A stretch of 64,000 bases of DNA from Actinomycetota bacterium (GTDB lineage: Bacteria > Actinomycetota > Acidimicrobiia > Acidimicrobiales > JAMCPL01): the NCBI GenBank assembly GCA_023379675.1, contig JAMCPL010000030.1:56866-120865 (forward strand), in the 5' to 3' direction. The notes beneath the pieces were generated by a model. It searched no databases and was not told the origin of the DNA. It saw only the letters and a program-made list of their open reading frames with translations. Of this stretch, positions 45,710 to 54,591 are shown piece by piece. Positions within the stretch are counted from its first letter, which is position 1. Each line of letters begins with the position of its first letter. The position numbers and the translations under genes are program-made.

Positions 45710-46719
45710 ATAAAATAGTGCTGACATATCCCTTCGACATCCAGGAGCAACAGCGAGGATTACTTTCAGGCTTTACCGTTGTGTCGCCTGCGTCCAAGGC
45801 AGGATATAGCTTCACCGAGCTGAGGGATGAACTGCGTGGCGCCGAGGCACTGATATGCCTTAGCAATGTACAGGTGGATGCGGACCTGTTATCGGACGCA
45901 AAGCATTTGAAGGTCGTCGCCAGGGTTGGAGTCGGCTATGACAATGTGGACGTAGAGAGCTGTAGCAGGGCAGGAGTGCTCGTGACCGTTACCCGGGGCG
46001 GGCCGGAGGAGGCAACAGCCGACGCTGCATTTGGCTTGATTATCGCTGCGTCACGGCTTTTCGGTGAGGCTGAAAGATCTTTGAGGGCTGGCGAAACGGG
46101 CATATGGTCATTCGGTAGCTTTCGCGGCCACGATGTCCATAATGCCGTCCTGGGGTTGGTGGGTTACGGGCGCATAGCGCAGGCGGTGGCCATGAGGGCA
46201 GAGTCATTCCAGATGCCCGTATTGCATCATGCAAAGCACCATACAGGACTACCGGGCTTTGTGGCGAACCTGGATGAATTGCTGGAGAAGAGTGACATTG
46301 TGAGCATCCACGTACCCCTAACCGCTGAAACCACGCACATCATAGATCGGCGCAGGCTGGCACTGATGAAAGAGAGCGCGGTGCTGGTCAATACATCGAG
46401 GGGAGCTGTCGTGGACGAGGATGCCCTAGCTGACGCACTCAAGAATGAAACGATATTTGCCGCCGGGCTGGATGTCTACGAGTACGAGCCCAAAGTCAGT
46501 GACAAGCTGCTCGAGGCGCCACACACAGTTCTGTTGCCTCATATTGGGGGAGCATCTGAAGGTTCGCATGAGACAATGCTGTCAATGGCGGTGGAGTCAG
46601 TAGTGGCAATACTGAACGGAGAGATGCCTGATACGGCAATCAATGGTATGGCAGTGGAGGCCGTTATGGCAAACAGGTCTGAGCGAAATATAGGTAAACA
46701 ACGACAGGAGAGTAATTAG
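45706..46719 (+). CDS. D-2-hydroxyacid dehydrogenase, 2-ketoaldonate reductase-like
   Basis: 337 residues. NAD(P) motif GLVGYGRIAQAVA, catalytic Arg in VNTSRGAVVDE, Glu in LDVYEYEPKV and His in LLPHIGGAS are all present. The family includes glyoxylate/hydroxypyruvate reductase and 2-ketogluconate reductase (GhrB/TkrA). The ATG overlaps the IclR stop and an ABC sugar importer follows. Beside a sugar-acid dehydratase and KDG kinase, a 2-ketoaldonate reductase role is the most fitting reading, but it is inference. It is a different paralog from the dehydrogenase at 8206. Confidence 0.85.
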   Translation: MNKIVLTYPFDIQEQQRGLLSGFTVVSPASKAGYSFTELRDELRGAEALICLSNVQVDADLLSDAKHLKVVARVGVGYDNVDVESCSRAGVLVTVTRGGPEEATADAAFGLIIAASRLFGEAERSLRAGETGIWSFGSFRGHDVHNAVLGLVGYGRIAQAVAMRAESFQMPVLHHAKHHTGLPGFVANLDELLEKSDIVSIHVPLTAETTHIIDRRRLALMKESAVLVNTSRGAVVDEDALADALKNETIFAAGLDVYEYEPKVSDKLLEAPHTVLLPHIGGASEGSHETMLSMAVESVVAILNGEMPDTAINGMAVEAVMANRSERNIGKQRQESN

Positions 46720-46721
46720 CA

Positions 46722-47723
46722 ATGAGGAGATTGATTCATATGAGAAAAACCAAAAAAGTGACGTTAGGCATACTGGCATTGGGATTGGGGACGACGCTTG
46801 CCGCCTGTTCTTCTACTCCACCTGCAGCCAAGAAGGTGACACCTTCGAGCAAGACTGTCAGCGTAGGGGTGATAATCCAGACGACTGGGATCCCATGGTA
46901 TTCAGCCGTGAAGGAGGGTATGCGTGCGGCAGCGAGCAAGTACCACGCCAATATCAGCATTGTATCCTCCGATAACAGCGTTGTGACTGAATCGAACAAC
47001 ATCTCCGAGATGGTGGTCAAGAAGCCGGATGTGATCGCGATTACTCCTATCAATTCGGTGTCCAGCGTCCCAGCGGTTACACGGGCCATTCACGCGGGGA
47101 TACCGGTTGTAGTGTATAACAACACTCTTGATAGCAGCCTGCCTGCTGCGTTTGTAGGGATCAACAATCTGCAGTATGGCACTACGGCGGGTCAAGACAC
47201 CGTCCCTTACATCAAGAGCCATATGCATGGTGTGGCCAACATCGCAACGCTGACGCAGCCAGGTTTTCCAATTATTACCCAGCGTGTCCAGGGATTTGAA
47301 AATCAAGTTACTAAGCTGCCAGGGGTACATGTGGTGGCTACCGCCTCTTACAATGGCAGCGAGACGTCTGCGTTTACGGCATTCAAGGAGATTCTGACCG
47401 CACATCCCAATGTCAACCTGATCTATGCTCCAAATGAAGGGGCTACTGATGCCGCAGTGCCGGCCGAGGACTCTATTCACAGCTCGATACCGGTTGTCGG
47501 TTTGGACCTTGACACTGTCGGTGAAAAGGATCTCTTGACTCCAGGAAGCCCGCTCAAGGTCATGGTTACCCAGAACCCGTACAGGATTGGATACGATACC
47601 ATAACAACCGCAGTGGAGGTGGCACATCACGTGTCCGTGCCGAAGCAGTTGCTTGTTCCATTGAATGTCATCACGGCATCCAACGTGAAGGCTTATGTAG
47701 CCAAGTGGCCGATTCCTGATTAA
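46722..47723 (+). CDS. Sugar ABC transporter substrate-binding lipoprotein
   Basis: 333 residues of the RbsB-like periplasmic-binding fold. A signal peptide with lipobox LAAC (Cys near residue 29) anchors it. The body starts VGVIIQTTGIPWYSAVKEGM and includes PDVIAITPINSVSSVP, AGIPVVVYNNTLDS and LIYAPNEGATDAAV, hallmarks of Peripla_BP_4 sugar binders. AGGAGAG precedes the ATG. It should capture the pathway substrate for the permease and ATPase that follow. The exact sugar or sugar acid is not readable from sequence. Confidence 0.9.
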   Translation: MRRLIHMRKTKKVTLGILALGLGTTLAACSSTPPAAKKVTPSSKTVSVGVIIQTTGIPWYSAVKEGMRAAASKYHANISIVSSDNSVVTESNNISEMVVKKPDVIAITPINSVSSVPAVTRAIHAGIPVVVYNNTLDSSLPAAFVGINNLQYGTTAGQDTVPYIKSHMHGVANIATLTQPGFPIITQRVQGFENQVTKLPGVHVVATASYNGSETSAFTAFKEILTAHPNVNLIYAPNEGATDAAVPAEDSIHSSIPVVGLDLDTVGEKDLLTPGSPLKVMVTQNPYRIGYDTITTAVEVAHHVSVPKQLLVPLNVITASNVKAYVAKWPIPD

Positions 47724-47762
47724 AGAGGAAATCCGGTTGTACTCTTATGTGAAGTGTACCCG

Positions 47763-48833
47763 ATGAGCCAGGCCATGGAGAGCGAGACGGCGAGTACTCC
47801 GGTCGGCGATTCTACCGGCATTACGGCTACGGGTGCACATCACAACCAGCCGGTCGTGGAGCGCTTATGGCAGGGACCGTTGCGCCACTTGGACGCGGCT
47901 CGATTCGGGACGCTCGGTAGCCTGGTGCTGGTGTTGGTGATCGAGTCGATCGTGTTTGGCGTGATCAACCCGCGCTTTGCCACCGGAAGCAACATGCAGG
48001 TGATCGGGTACGAGGTTTCCTTCAACGTCATTCTGGCCGTAGGAACCACCGCTGCTCTCGTGTCAAATACGCTTGACATCAGTTTTGCAGCGGTTGCGGG
48101 TCTGTCCGGTGTATTGACGGCGGTGCTGGCAACGCACGATGGAGTGCCGATGGTGCTTGCCATTGTCATAGCTATGGCGGTCTGTATCCTGGTCGGCCTG
48201 ATCAACGGCATTGTGAGTGTATTCGTAGGGGTGCCACCGTTTATAGTTACTCTTGCGATGCTGTTCATAGTATACGGTATCCAGCTAGAACTGACCAACG
48301 GCAATGTAATTCCCGTTTCGAGCCAGCTGTTCTACCGGGTGGTTGCAGGCTATCTGGGGCCGGTACCGCTTCCGGTGATATATGCGCTGGTGGTGGTGGT
48401 TGCGGGTGCCTACTGGCTCAGAAGGACGGTGTCTGGCGCTCATGTCTTCGAGATAGGTTCCAATGAAGAGGCCGCGTATGTATTCGGCGTTAGGGTGCCA
48501 AGAGTAAGGCTTGGCGTGCTGATGCTGCAGGGGTTACTCGCGGGGATTGTAGGCGTCATGTTTACTGCCGAGCTGAGTTCCGCTACGCCTGCACTGGGAT
48601 CTACCAGGCTGCTGACAGTGATTGCTGCAGTAGTACTTGGAGGTACCAGCCTTTTTGGTGGGGAGGGCAGCGTAATAGGTAGTGTGGTGGGGGTGCTATT
48701 TCTGGGAACGCTGCAGGATGGCCTGGTGCTCATCGGGATCAATCCTAACCTCGAGTACCTTGTTACTGGATTATTTCTGATGTTGGCCGTGATTGCCCAG
48801 TTCCTGCGTAAGGGTAAGAAGGCATTCGGTTGA
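47763..48833 (+). CDS. Sugar ABC transporter permease (RbsC-like)
   Basis: 356 residues with about ten membrane helices (BPD_transp_2 type). SNTLDISFAAVAGLSGVLTA, NGIVSVFVGVPPFIVTLAM, GAHVFEIGSNEEAAYVFGV and VVLGGTSLFGGEGSVIGSVV are characteristic of ribose/xylose-type permeases. The ATG at 47763 is preferred to a GTG 9 bases earlier. It would form a homodimer with the single-domain ATPase encoded next. A 40-residue polar N-terminal extension is present. Confidence 0.9.
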   Translation: MSQAMESETASTPVGDSTGITATGAHHNQPVVERLWQGPLRHLDAARFGTLGSLVLVLVIESIVFGVINPRFATGSNMQVIGYEVSFNVILAVGTTAALVSNTLDISFAAVAGLSGVLTAVLATHDGVPMVLAIVIAMAVCILVGLINGIVSVFVGVPPFIVTLAMLFIVYGIQLELTNGNVIPVSSQLFYRVVAGYLGPVPLPVIYALVVVVAGAYWLRRTVSGAHVFEIGSNEEAAYVFGVRVPRVRLGVLMLQGLLAGIVGVMFTAELSSATPALGSTRLLTVIAAVVLGGTSLFGGEGSVIGSVVGVLFLGTLQDGLVLIGINPNLEYLVTGLFLMLAVIAQFLRKGKKAFG

Positions 48834-48851
48834 GCGGGCTGGTAATGGTCC

Positions 48852-49613
48852 ATGAATGATACAGCGTTCAGTGCTACAGAGATAGTAAAGCACTATGGTG
48901 AGATCGAAGCCCTTAGGGGAGTGTCGGTTAGCGGCGTCTATGGTCAGATCATGGGCATAGTAGGCGATAACGGGGCCGGTAAGTCTACATTTTGCCGCAT
49001 CCTGTCTGGAGCGGAAGGTCCTACCAGCGGTTCTGTTGAGATCGGCGGGACCAAGATGACTACGTTCAATCCCAGGGAGGCTGCCAGTGCCGGTGTCGGT
49101 ACCATTTACCAGAATATTCCTCTTGCCTTGCACTCCAGCGTGTCCGATAATATCTTCATGGGACAGGAAATAGTGAAGAGGCCCATGTTTTTCGGAATAC
49201 ACCGGATGGATCGCCGCTTGATGGCGGTTAAGGCCAAGGATGCCCTTGCAGCGGTAGGAGTGGATGTGGATCCCAGACGGCAGGCAAGAGCGCTGTCCGG
49301 CGGTCAGCGGCAGGCCGTCGCGGTGGCTCGGATGGTGCTGTTTCAGCAGCGGGTGGTGGTTATGGATGAGCCGACTGCCGCGCTTAGCGTTGACAACCGC
49401 AAACGCGTCTATGACGCAGTCCACGGCCTGGCAAGCAGCGGTGCTTGCGTGCTCATGGTGGGACACAACTTGCCGGAAATACTCGCGATTGCGCACCGTG
49501 TGGTGATTTTCAGACAGGGGAGGATTGTAGCGGATGTGGATGCCGGGCAGGCATCCGAGCATCAGCTGTTGCAACTGATGAGCGGGGTCAAGCCGCAGGA
49601 GATGGCAAGATGA
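48852..49613 (+). CDS. Sugar ABC transporter ATPase, single nucleotide-binding domain
   Basis: 253 residues. Walker A GDNGAGKST, Q-loop in TIYQNIPLAL, signature LSGGQRQAVAVARM, Walker B VVVMDEPTAAL and the switch His in VGHNLPEIL. It has one domain, like FrcA/XylG-half proteins, where RbsA has two, so two copies are expected per transporter. Its TGA overlaps the ATG of the next small gene (ATGA). Confidence 0.93.
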   Translation: MNDTAFSATEIVKHYGEIEALRGVSVSGVYGQIMGIVGDNGAGKSTFCRILSGAEGPTSGSVEIGGTKMTTFNPREAASAGVGTIYQNIPLALHSSVSDNIFMGQEIVKRPMFFGIHRMDRRLMAVKAKDALAAVGVDVDPRRQARALSGGQRQAVAVARMVLFQQRVVVMDEPTAALSVDNRKRVYDAVHGLASSGACVLMVGHNLPEILAIAHRVVIFRQGRIVADVDAGQASEHQLLQLMSGVKPQEMAR

Positions 49614-49804
49614 GTAGTGTCACTCAGCTGCCAGCTGCCTTTCCAAATCGAGGATGGGTTGAACGTCACCCGATTGGAATCGATCGCTGGATTGAGAGCC
49701 CCCAGGCGATTGTGAACGGAAACTGCTCGTCTTTGCAGGGACCGGATCACGGGATTGCTTTTCTATACGACAGGCTCGATGGTTACAGGGAGAAGGTGCT
49801 CTAA
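49610..49804 (+). CDS. Unrecognised 64-residue protein inside the sugar-acid operon
   Basis: A 64-residue frame beginning MSSVTQLPAAFPNRG and ending LYDRLDGYREKVL. Its ATG overlaps the ATPase stop (ATGA), and its TAA shares a base with the ATG of KDPG aldolase (TAATG), so ribosomes would pass through all three. There is no signal peptide or membrane helix. Tryptophans in GWVERHPIG and DRWIESP and a HGIAFLY segment suggest a folded domain. I know no family for it. A sugar-acid processing, mutarotase-like or regulatory role is possible but unsupported by motif. The alternative is a truncated remnant of a larger gene. Confidence 0.6.
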   Translation: MSSVTQLPAAFPNRGWVERHPIGIDRWIESPQAIVNGNCSSLQGPDHGIAFLYDRLDGYREKVL

Positions 49805-50505
49805 TGGGTACCGCGACGAATGGGATGCAGGAGGCCGAGGGCGGACATGGCGGCACGGAGGTCATACCAGCAATTGCATCAGCAGGAATCCTGCCTGCCT
49901 TGGTCTTGGAAAAGCCAACGGTTGCAGTAGAAGTGGCCGAGAGCCTTATTGCGGGTGGCATCACGGTTGCTGAGGTCATGATGCGCCGTTCTGGGGCGCT
50001 TTCGGCTATAGAGGCTGTGCGCTCGTGTTGTATGAACATGCTGGTCGGTGCCGGCACTGTGCTGAACGAGAAGGATGCTGCCGACGCACTCAGTGCAGGT
50101 GCCCACTTTATTGTAAGCCCGGGATTCGATCAGCGTACTGTCGAGTTCTGTATCGAGAGGGATACCGTTGTGATTCCCGGAGTCCTTACCCCGACAGAGT
50201 TGCAGTTGGCCTGCAATCACGGGCTTGAGGTCATCAAGGTGTTTCCTGCTGACGTCTCCGGTGGCCCCAGGCTGATAAAAGATCTCAGCGGACCGTTTCC
50301 GATGGTCCGTTTCCTGCCTACTGGCGGAATAAACGAGAAAAATCTAGGCGGCTATCTTGCCATTGGGTCTGTGCTGGCGGTGAGTGGTACCTGGATTACG
50401 CATCGAGATGTCATTGCAGCAAGAGACTTTGACGAGATTACGAGGCGCGCTGTCGAAAGTGTCCGCTTGGTGAAGCAGGCCAGAGGGGGGCAGGCGAGTG
50501 ACTAA
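49804..50505 (+). CDS. eda: KDPG/KHG aldolase
   Basis: 233 residues of the class I aldolase barrel. VIPAIASAGILPALVLEK, AEVMMRRSGALSAIEAV with the catalytic Glu, VGAGTVLNEKDAADALSAGA, and the Schiff-base lysine Lys145 in LEVIKVFPAD are intact. FLPTGGINEKNL binds the phosphate. It cleaves 2-keto-3-deoxy-6-phosphogluconate to pyruvate and glyceraldehyde-3-P. The kinase that makes its substrate overlaps it by 8 bases. The N-terminal 20 residues are an extension. Confidence 0.93.
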   Translation: MGTATNGMQEAEGGHGGTEVIPAIASAGILPALVLEKPTVAVEVAESLIAGGITVAEVMMRRSGALSAIEAVRSCCMNMLVGAGTVLNEKDAADALSAGAHFIVSPGFDQRTVEFCIERDTVVIPGVLTPTELQLACNHGLEVIKVFPADVSGGPRLIKDLSGPFPMVRFLPTGGINEKNLGGYLAIGSVLAVSGTWITHRDVIAARDFDEITRRAVESVRLVKQARGGQASD

Positions 50506-51625
50506 GGGAGTTGTCGCTTCCATTGTACCCAAAAGCCCGGATATGTGCAGGTACGACTTGGTGTCACTAGGCGAAGTCATGCTCCGGCTCGATCCCGGCG
50601 AGCACAGGATCGAGATGGCGAAGAGCTTCGAAGTATGGGAAGGTGGGGGGGAATACAACGTTGCCAAGGCCATAAGCAGTGTCTTTGGGATGCGAAGTGC
50701 CATCGTAACGGCGCTGGTCGATAATCCGGTAGGGCACCTTATCGAGCGCTTGATGCTGCAGGGAAGGATAGATTCCAGCTTTGTCCAGTGGCGGGCATTT
50801 GATGATGTGGGTCTGCAATGCCGTAACGGGATTAATTTTACGGAGCGGGGATTTGGAGTAAGAGCTGCGCATGGGGTTGCCGATCGCGGGCATTCCGCTG
50901 CCAGCCAGATAGCGCCGGACGAGGTCGATTGGAAGAAATTGTTTGGGGCGATTGGCGTCAGATGGTTCCATACGGGGGGCATCTATGCAGCATTGTCTGA
51001 AAGCACTCCCGAGGTGATTGCAACTGCTTGCAAGGTCGCCAGCTCTTACGGCACCGTCATCTCTTACGACTTGAACTATCGTGCTAGCCTGTGGCGTGCC
51101 AATGGTGGCGAACAATGGGCACATGCCGTCAATCGTAATCTGGTGAAGAAGGTGGATGTACTGTTCGGGAATGAGGAAGATTTCAGGACCTCTCTGGGAA
51201 TAGATATACCGGGCGTGAACGATATAGATGGGGTTGTAGATTGGGATATATATAGAAGAGCATACAGTGAGGTCATTGATGAGGTCAGATCGGTATTTCC
51301 GAATGTAAAGGGCATTATGATAACGTTGCGGCGGGTCAAGAGTGCTTCGAGGAACGACTGGGGTGCGATTGGATACTGGAACGATGCTATCGTTGAGGTG
51401 CCATTTCTGCGTGACATGGATATCATGGATCGAATTGGGGGGGGAGATGGGTTTGCTTCCGGATTTATTTATGCGCTGCTTGCGGGCAAGGACGGCCATG
51501 ATGCCATCAGGTACGGCATAGCACATGGCGCTCTGGCCATGACGACGCCCGGGGACAGTTCGATGGCCACTATTGGCGATGTAGAAAGGCTGGTGGGCGG
51601 CCAGTCACCTCGGGTCATTCGCTAG
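50498..51625 (+). CDS. kdgK: PfkB-family kinase, probable 2-keto-3-deoxygluconate kinase
   Basis: 375 residues. SLGEVMLRLDPGEHRI and WEGGGEYNVAKAISSVFG form the substrate side. VISYDLNYRASLW is typical of KDG kinases, and the catalytic Asp317 lies in RIGGGDGFASGF. It phosphorylates KDG to KDPG with ATP. The gene overlaps eda by 8 bases. It is longer than the usual ~310 residues because of a loop near 240-265 (GIDIPGVNDIDGVVDWDIYR). Confidence 0.9.
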   Translation: MTKGVVASIVPKSPDMCRYDLVSLGEVMLRLDPGEHRIEMAKSFEVWEGGGEYNVAKAISSVFGMRSAIVTALVDNPVGHLIERLMLQGRIDSSFVQWRAFDDVGLQCRNGINFTERGFGVRAAHGVADRGHSAASQIAPDEVDWKKLFGAIGVRWFHTGGIYAALSESTPEVIATACKVASSYGTVISYDLNYRASLWRANGGEQWAHAVNRNLVKKVDVLFGNEEDFRTSLGIDIPGVNDIDGVVDWDIYRRAYSEVIDEVRSVFPNVKGIMITLRRVKSASRNDWGAIGYWNDAIVEVPFLRDMDIMDRIGGGDGFASGFIYALLAGKDGHDAIRYGIAHGALAMTTPGDSSMATIGDVERLVGGQSPRVIR

Positions 51626-51812
51626 GGCGGGCGGTGGACCGGTGGCGTATATGGCTGGCGTTTCAGAGGGACAAATGCTGGTTTGTGCAAGCCGGATCAA
51701 GCGGCCTGCCGGGTTCGGCACATGGATGGCAGGTGGATGGCATATTGATGGCTGATGCCCTGGCATGGTGAACGGCCAGGTTGAACCGGGCACAGATTGA
51801 AAGGCAGGTGAC
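51626..51812. other. Spacer before the ManD-type gene
   Basis: A 187-base gap with repeated GGATGGC/GGCATGG words and no gene. GAAAGGCAGGTG ends close to the next ATG and serves as its ribosome binding site. Confidence 0.3.
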
Positions 51813-53030
51813 ATGGTGGAAAAGATTGCCAGTGGCGAAGTAGTGGTGGCGAGTCCTGGGCGCAACTTCGTGACATTGAGGCTGAGAACTGAAAGTGGCA
51901 TCACGGGTCTTGGGGATGCGACGTTGAATGGGCGGGAACTCGCCGTAGCCTCCTACCTGCGTGATCATGTTGTACCGGCGCTGAACGGGCGAGACGCACA
52001 GGCGATAGAGGATACTTGGATGTATCTTTACAAGGGTGCTTACTGGCGTGGCGGCCCTGTGACCATGGCTGCAATAGCCGCAGTGGACATGGCCTTGTGG
52101 GATATCAAGGCAAAAATGGCGGGCCTTCCTTTATATCAGTTGTTAGGCGGTGCATGTAGGGAAAGGGTCCTGGCTTATGCACATACCACCGGCAGCGATA
52201 TCAACGGCTTAATGCGGTCTATCGAAAAGGCGCAGGAAGATGGTTACGAGGCTTTTCGGGTCCAGATCGGCATACCCGGCATCATGGATACCTACGGAGT
52301 GAGTGCTTCAGAGTACTACGAGCCGGCATTGCGTGACTCTCAGCCTGCTCGGTTCCACTGGGACGCGGAGACTTACTTACGTCAAATACCAAAACTGCTG
52401 CGTGACATACGCGCTCAATGCGGTGAGGAAGCTATCTTGCTTCACGATGTGCACCATCGTCTAGCCCCCGTACAGGCGGCTCGGCTTGCACGGGATCTGG
52501 AAGAGGTGCGTCTTTTCTGGCTGGAGGATGTGACGCCATCTGATGACCAGGACGCCTTATCGCTGGTACGCCAGCATTCTACAACGCCATTGGCCATAGG
52601 AGAGGTGTTTAATACGATATGGCAGTGCAAGGCACTCATGGAGGGTCATCTTATCGATTACATTCGCATGAGCGTGACTCACGGCGGTGGAGTTACGCAC
52701 TTGCGCAAGGTACTCTGGCTGGCCGAGTTGCATCAGGTGAAATCGGGCCTGCATGGTCCGTCAGACGTGTCCCCGGTAGGTATGGCGGCATCGTTGCATC
52801 TGGATTTTGCAATCAGCAACTTTGGCATCCAGGAATACCAGCAACGCCCGGCACTGATTGACGATCTGTTCCCTCATGCGTATTCATTCAGAGACGGTTA
52901 CCTTTACCCGGGAGAGGAATCCGGCCTTGGGGTAACGCTGTCCGATGCGCTTACGGCGGAAAAATACCCTTACGTACATGGGTACCTGCCGGTCAACTAT
53001 CTGATGGATGGAACAGTGCATGAGTGGTGA
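51813..53030 (+). CDS. manD: Enolase-superfamily sugar-acid dehydratase, ManD (mannonate/gluconate dehydratase) type
   Basis: 405 residues. The family hallmark PGRNFVTLRLRTESGITGLGDATLNGRE opens it (split here as PGRNFVTLRLR and GITGLGDATLNGRE). Metal ligands are Asp212 in LLHDVHHRLAP, Glu238 in FWLEDVTP and Glu264 in IGEVFNTIW. DVHHRL is typical of the ManD subgroup. It dehydrates D-mannonate and/or D-gluconate to 2-keto-3-deoxygluconate, the substrate of the adjacent kinase. It completes the route from sugar acid to pyruvate plus glyceraldehyde-3-P. ManD proteins vary in activity, so the substrate is not certain. Confidence 0.9.
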   Translation: MVEKIASGEVVVASPGRNFVTLRLRTESGITGLGDATLNGRELAVASYLRDHVVPALNGRDAQAIEDTWMYLYKGAYWRGGPVTMAAIAAVDMALWDIKAKMAGLPLYQLLGGACRERVLAYAHTTGSDINGLMRSIEKAQEDGYEAFRVQIGIPGIMDTYGVSASEYYEPALRDSQPARFHWDAETYLRQIPKLLRDIRAQCGEEAILLHDVHHRLAPVQAARLARDLEEVRLFWLEDVTPSDDQDALSLVRQHSTTPLAIGEVFNTIWQCKALMEGHLIDYIRMSVTHGGGVTHLRKVLWLAELHQVKSGLHGPSDVSPVGMAASLHLDFAISNFGIQEYQQRPALIDDLFPHAYSFRDGYLYPGEESGLGVTLSDALTAEKYPYVHGYLPVNYLMDGTVHEW

Positions 53031-53151
53031 TGGTGTGGGTGGTGATGAGTTTGAGTGGAGCTTGCTGAAGCGGGATCCTTTGACAGCATCAGCGCGGGAT
53101 CTGTAATGGAATCTGTAGTGCGGATGGATCTGTTGTGCTAACGTTCCTATC

Positions 53152-54414
53152 ATGACAGATGATAATCGTTGGAACTTGGCTACCACTCAGATACCAGGCG
53201 CGTGGTTCAATGTCCTCCCGCGGCTGGAGGAGCAGCTGTTGCCTCCGCTCCATCCAGCCACCAAGGAGCCGGTTACTCCAGATGATCTTGCTCCGCTCTT
53301 TCCGGAGGAACTGATAATCCAGGAGATGACCCCTGATCCATGGGTGGACATACCCGGTCCAGTGATTGATGTGCTCAGGTTATGGCGTCCGACGCCGCTG
53401 GTGAGGGCTAGGCGGCTGGAGGAGGCGATTGGAACTCCAGCTCGTATCTACTACAAGGACGAGTCTGTGTCACCAGCTGGATCGCACAAGCCCAATACTG
53501 CTGTTCCCCAGGCCTATTACAACAAGGCGGCAGGAACACGGAGACTTGCCACGGAGACCGGAGCCGGCCAGTGGGGTAGCGCTCTTGCTTTCGCCTGTTC
53601 CCTGTTTGATATCGAATGCAAGGTGTACATGGTACGTGCTTCATACCGGCAGAAACCCTACAGGCGCGTGATGATGGAAGTATGGGGTGGCCAGGTGGAA
53701 CCATCACCGGTCGACGATCCAGAGCACCCCGGCTCGCTTGGTACCGCCATAAGCGACGCAGTCAGGGATGCCGGCTCTCGCCCGGATTCGCATTATTCGC
53801 TCGGGTCGGTGCTCAATCATGTCCTGTTGCATCAGACCGTCATAGGGCTGGAGGCAAAGGCCCAGCTGGAGATGGCGGGAGAGCGGTTGCCTGACGTGGT
53901 GATTGGGGCGTGTGGCGGCGGTTCCAACCTTGGGGGAATCGCCCTGCCCTTCGTGGAGGACAAGGAGGTGAGATTGCTGGCGGTGGAGCCATCGTCTTGC
54001 CCTACCCTTACTGAGGGACGTTACGAATATGATTTCGGCGACACCGCAGGTCTGACCCCGTTGCTTTCCATGTATACCTTGGGACATGATTTCGTACCGC
54101 CTTCAATCCATGCCGGCGGTCTGCGGTATCACGGAGACGCTCCGATCATTTCCCACTTGGTGCGCAACGGCCGGATGCAGGCTGTCGCCTACCCGCAGGG
54201 CAAGACCTTCGAGGCCGCTATCCAGTTTGCACGTGTTCAGGGAACCATACCGGCGCCTGAGACGAGCCACGCCATACGAGCCGTGATAGACGAGGCCCTT
54301 GAAGCAAAAGAGGAGGACTCCGAGCGGGTGATACTTTTCGATTATTCAGGACATGGGCTGCTCGATCTGAGCGCTTACGAAGACTACATGGCAGGCAGGC
54401 TGGCAGGCTCATAA
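53152..54414 (+). CDS. trpB2: Tryptophan synthase beta-like protein TrpB2
   Basis: 420 residues, longer than the ~400 of TrpB1. [15 protein letters not shown], the PLP lysine Lys113 in [39 protein letters not shown], and [11 protein letters not shown] (phosphate loop) are the TrpB2 pattern. TrpB2 converts indole and serine to tryptophan without a tight TrpA partner. No trpA is beside it. It stands alone after the sugar-acid cassette. Confidence 0.92.
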   Translation: MTDDNRWNLATTQIPGAWFNVLPRLEEQLLPPLHPATKEPVTPDDLAPLFPEELIIQEMTPDPWVDIPGPVIDVLRLWRPTPLVRARRLEEAIGTPARIYYKDESVSPAGSHKPNTAVPQAYYNKAAGTRRLATETGAGQWGSALAFACSLFDIECKVYMVRASYRQKPYRRVMMEVWGGQVEPSPVDDPEHPGSLGTAISDAVRDAGSRPDSHYSLGSVLNHVLLHQTVIGLEAKAQLEMAGERLPDVVIGACGGGSNLGGIALPFVEDKEVRLLAVEPSSCPTLTEGRYEYDFGDTAGLTPLLSMYTLGHDFVPPSIHAGGLRYHGDAPIISHLVRNGRMQAVAYPQGKTFEAAIQFARVQGTIPAPETSHAIRAVIDEALEAKEEDSERVILFDYSGHGLLDLSAYEDYMAGRLAGS

Positions 54415-54567
54415 GCTGACGGTACTTGTCTCCACGGTTTCAACAGACGCTTGCAGGCGGCTGTCCCCTAGGTCCCCGATCCTACTGGAACGCGGCTACT
54501 CGGGCAATTGAAATCGATCTGGATCGCTTGTGATCACCTGGAGCGGTGAGCGGAGTTGCAGAAATAG

Positions 54568-54586
54568 TTAGGTAAGGCTAACCTAC
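54568..54586. promoter_or_regulatory. DtxR/IdeR box upstream of the NRAMP gene
   Basis: TTAGGTAAGGCTAACCTAC, near-identical to the 19-base DtxR/IdeR consensus (TTAGGTTAGGCTAACCTAA). It ends 5 bases before the ATG at 54592, so a bound repressor would block transcription start. A DtxR-type gene lies 2 kb downstream. Confidence 0.88.
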
Positions 54587-54591
54587 TATTA

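Noticed and set aside
50567..51526. A 319-codon minus-strand frame
   Set aside because: Antisense to the KDG kinase gene, which has intact motifs and overlaps eda.
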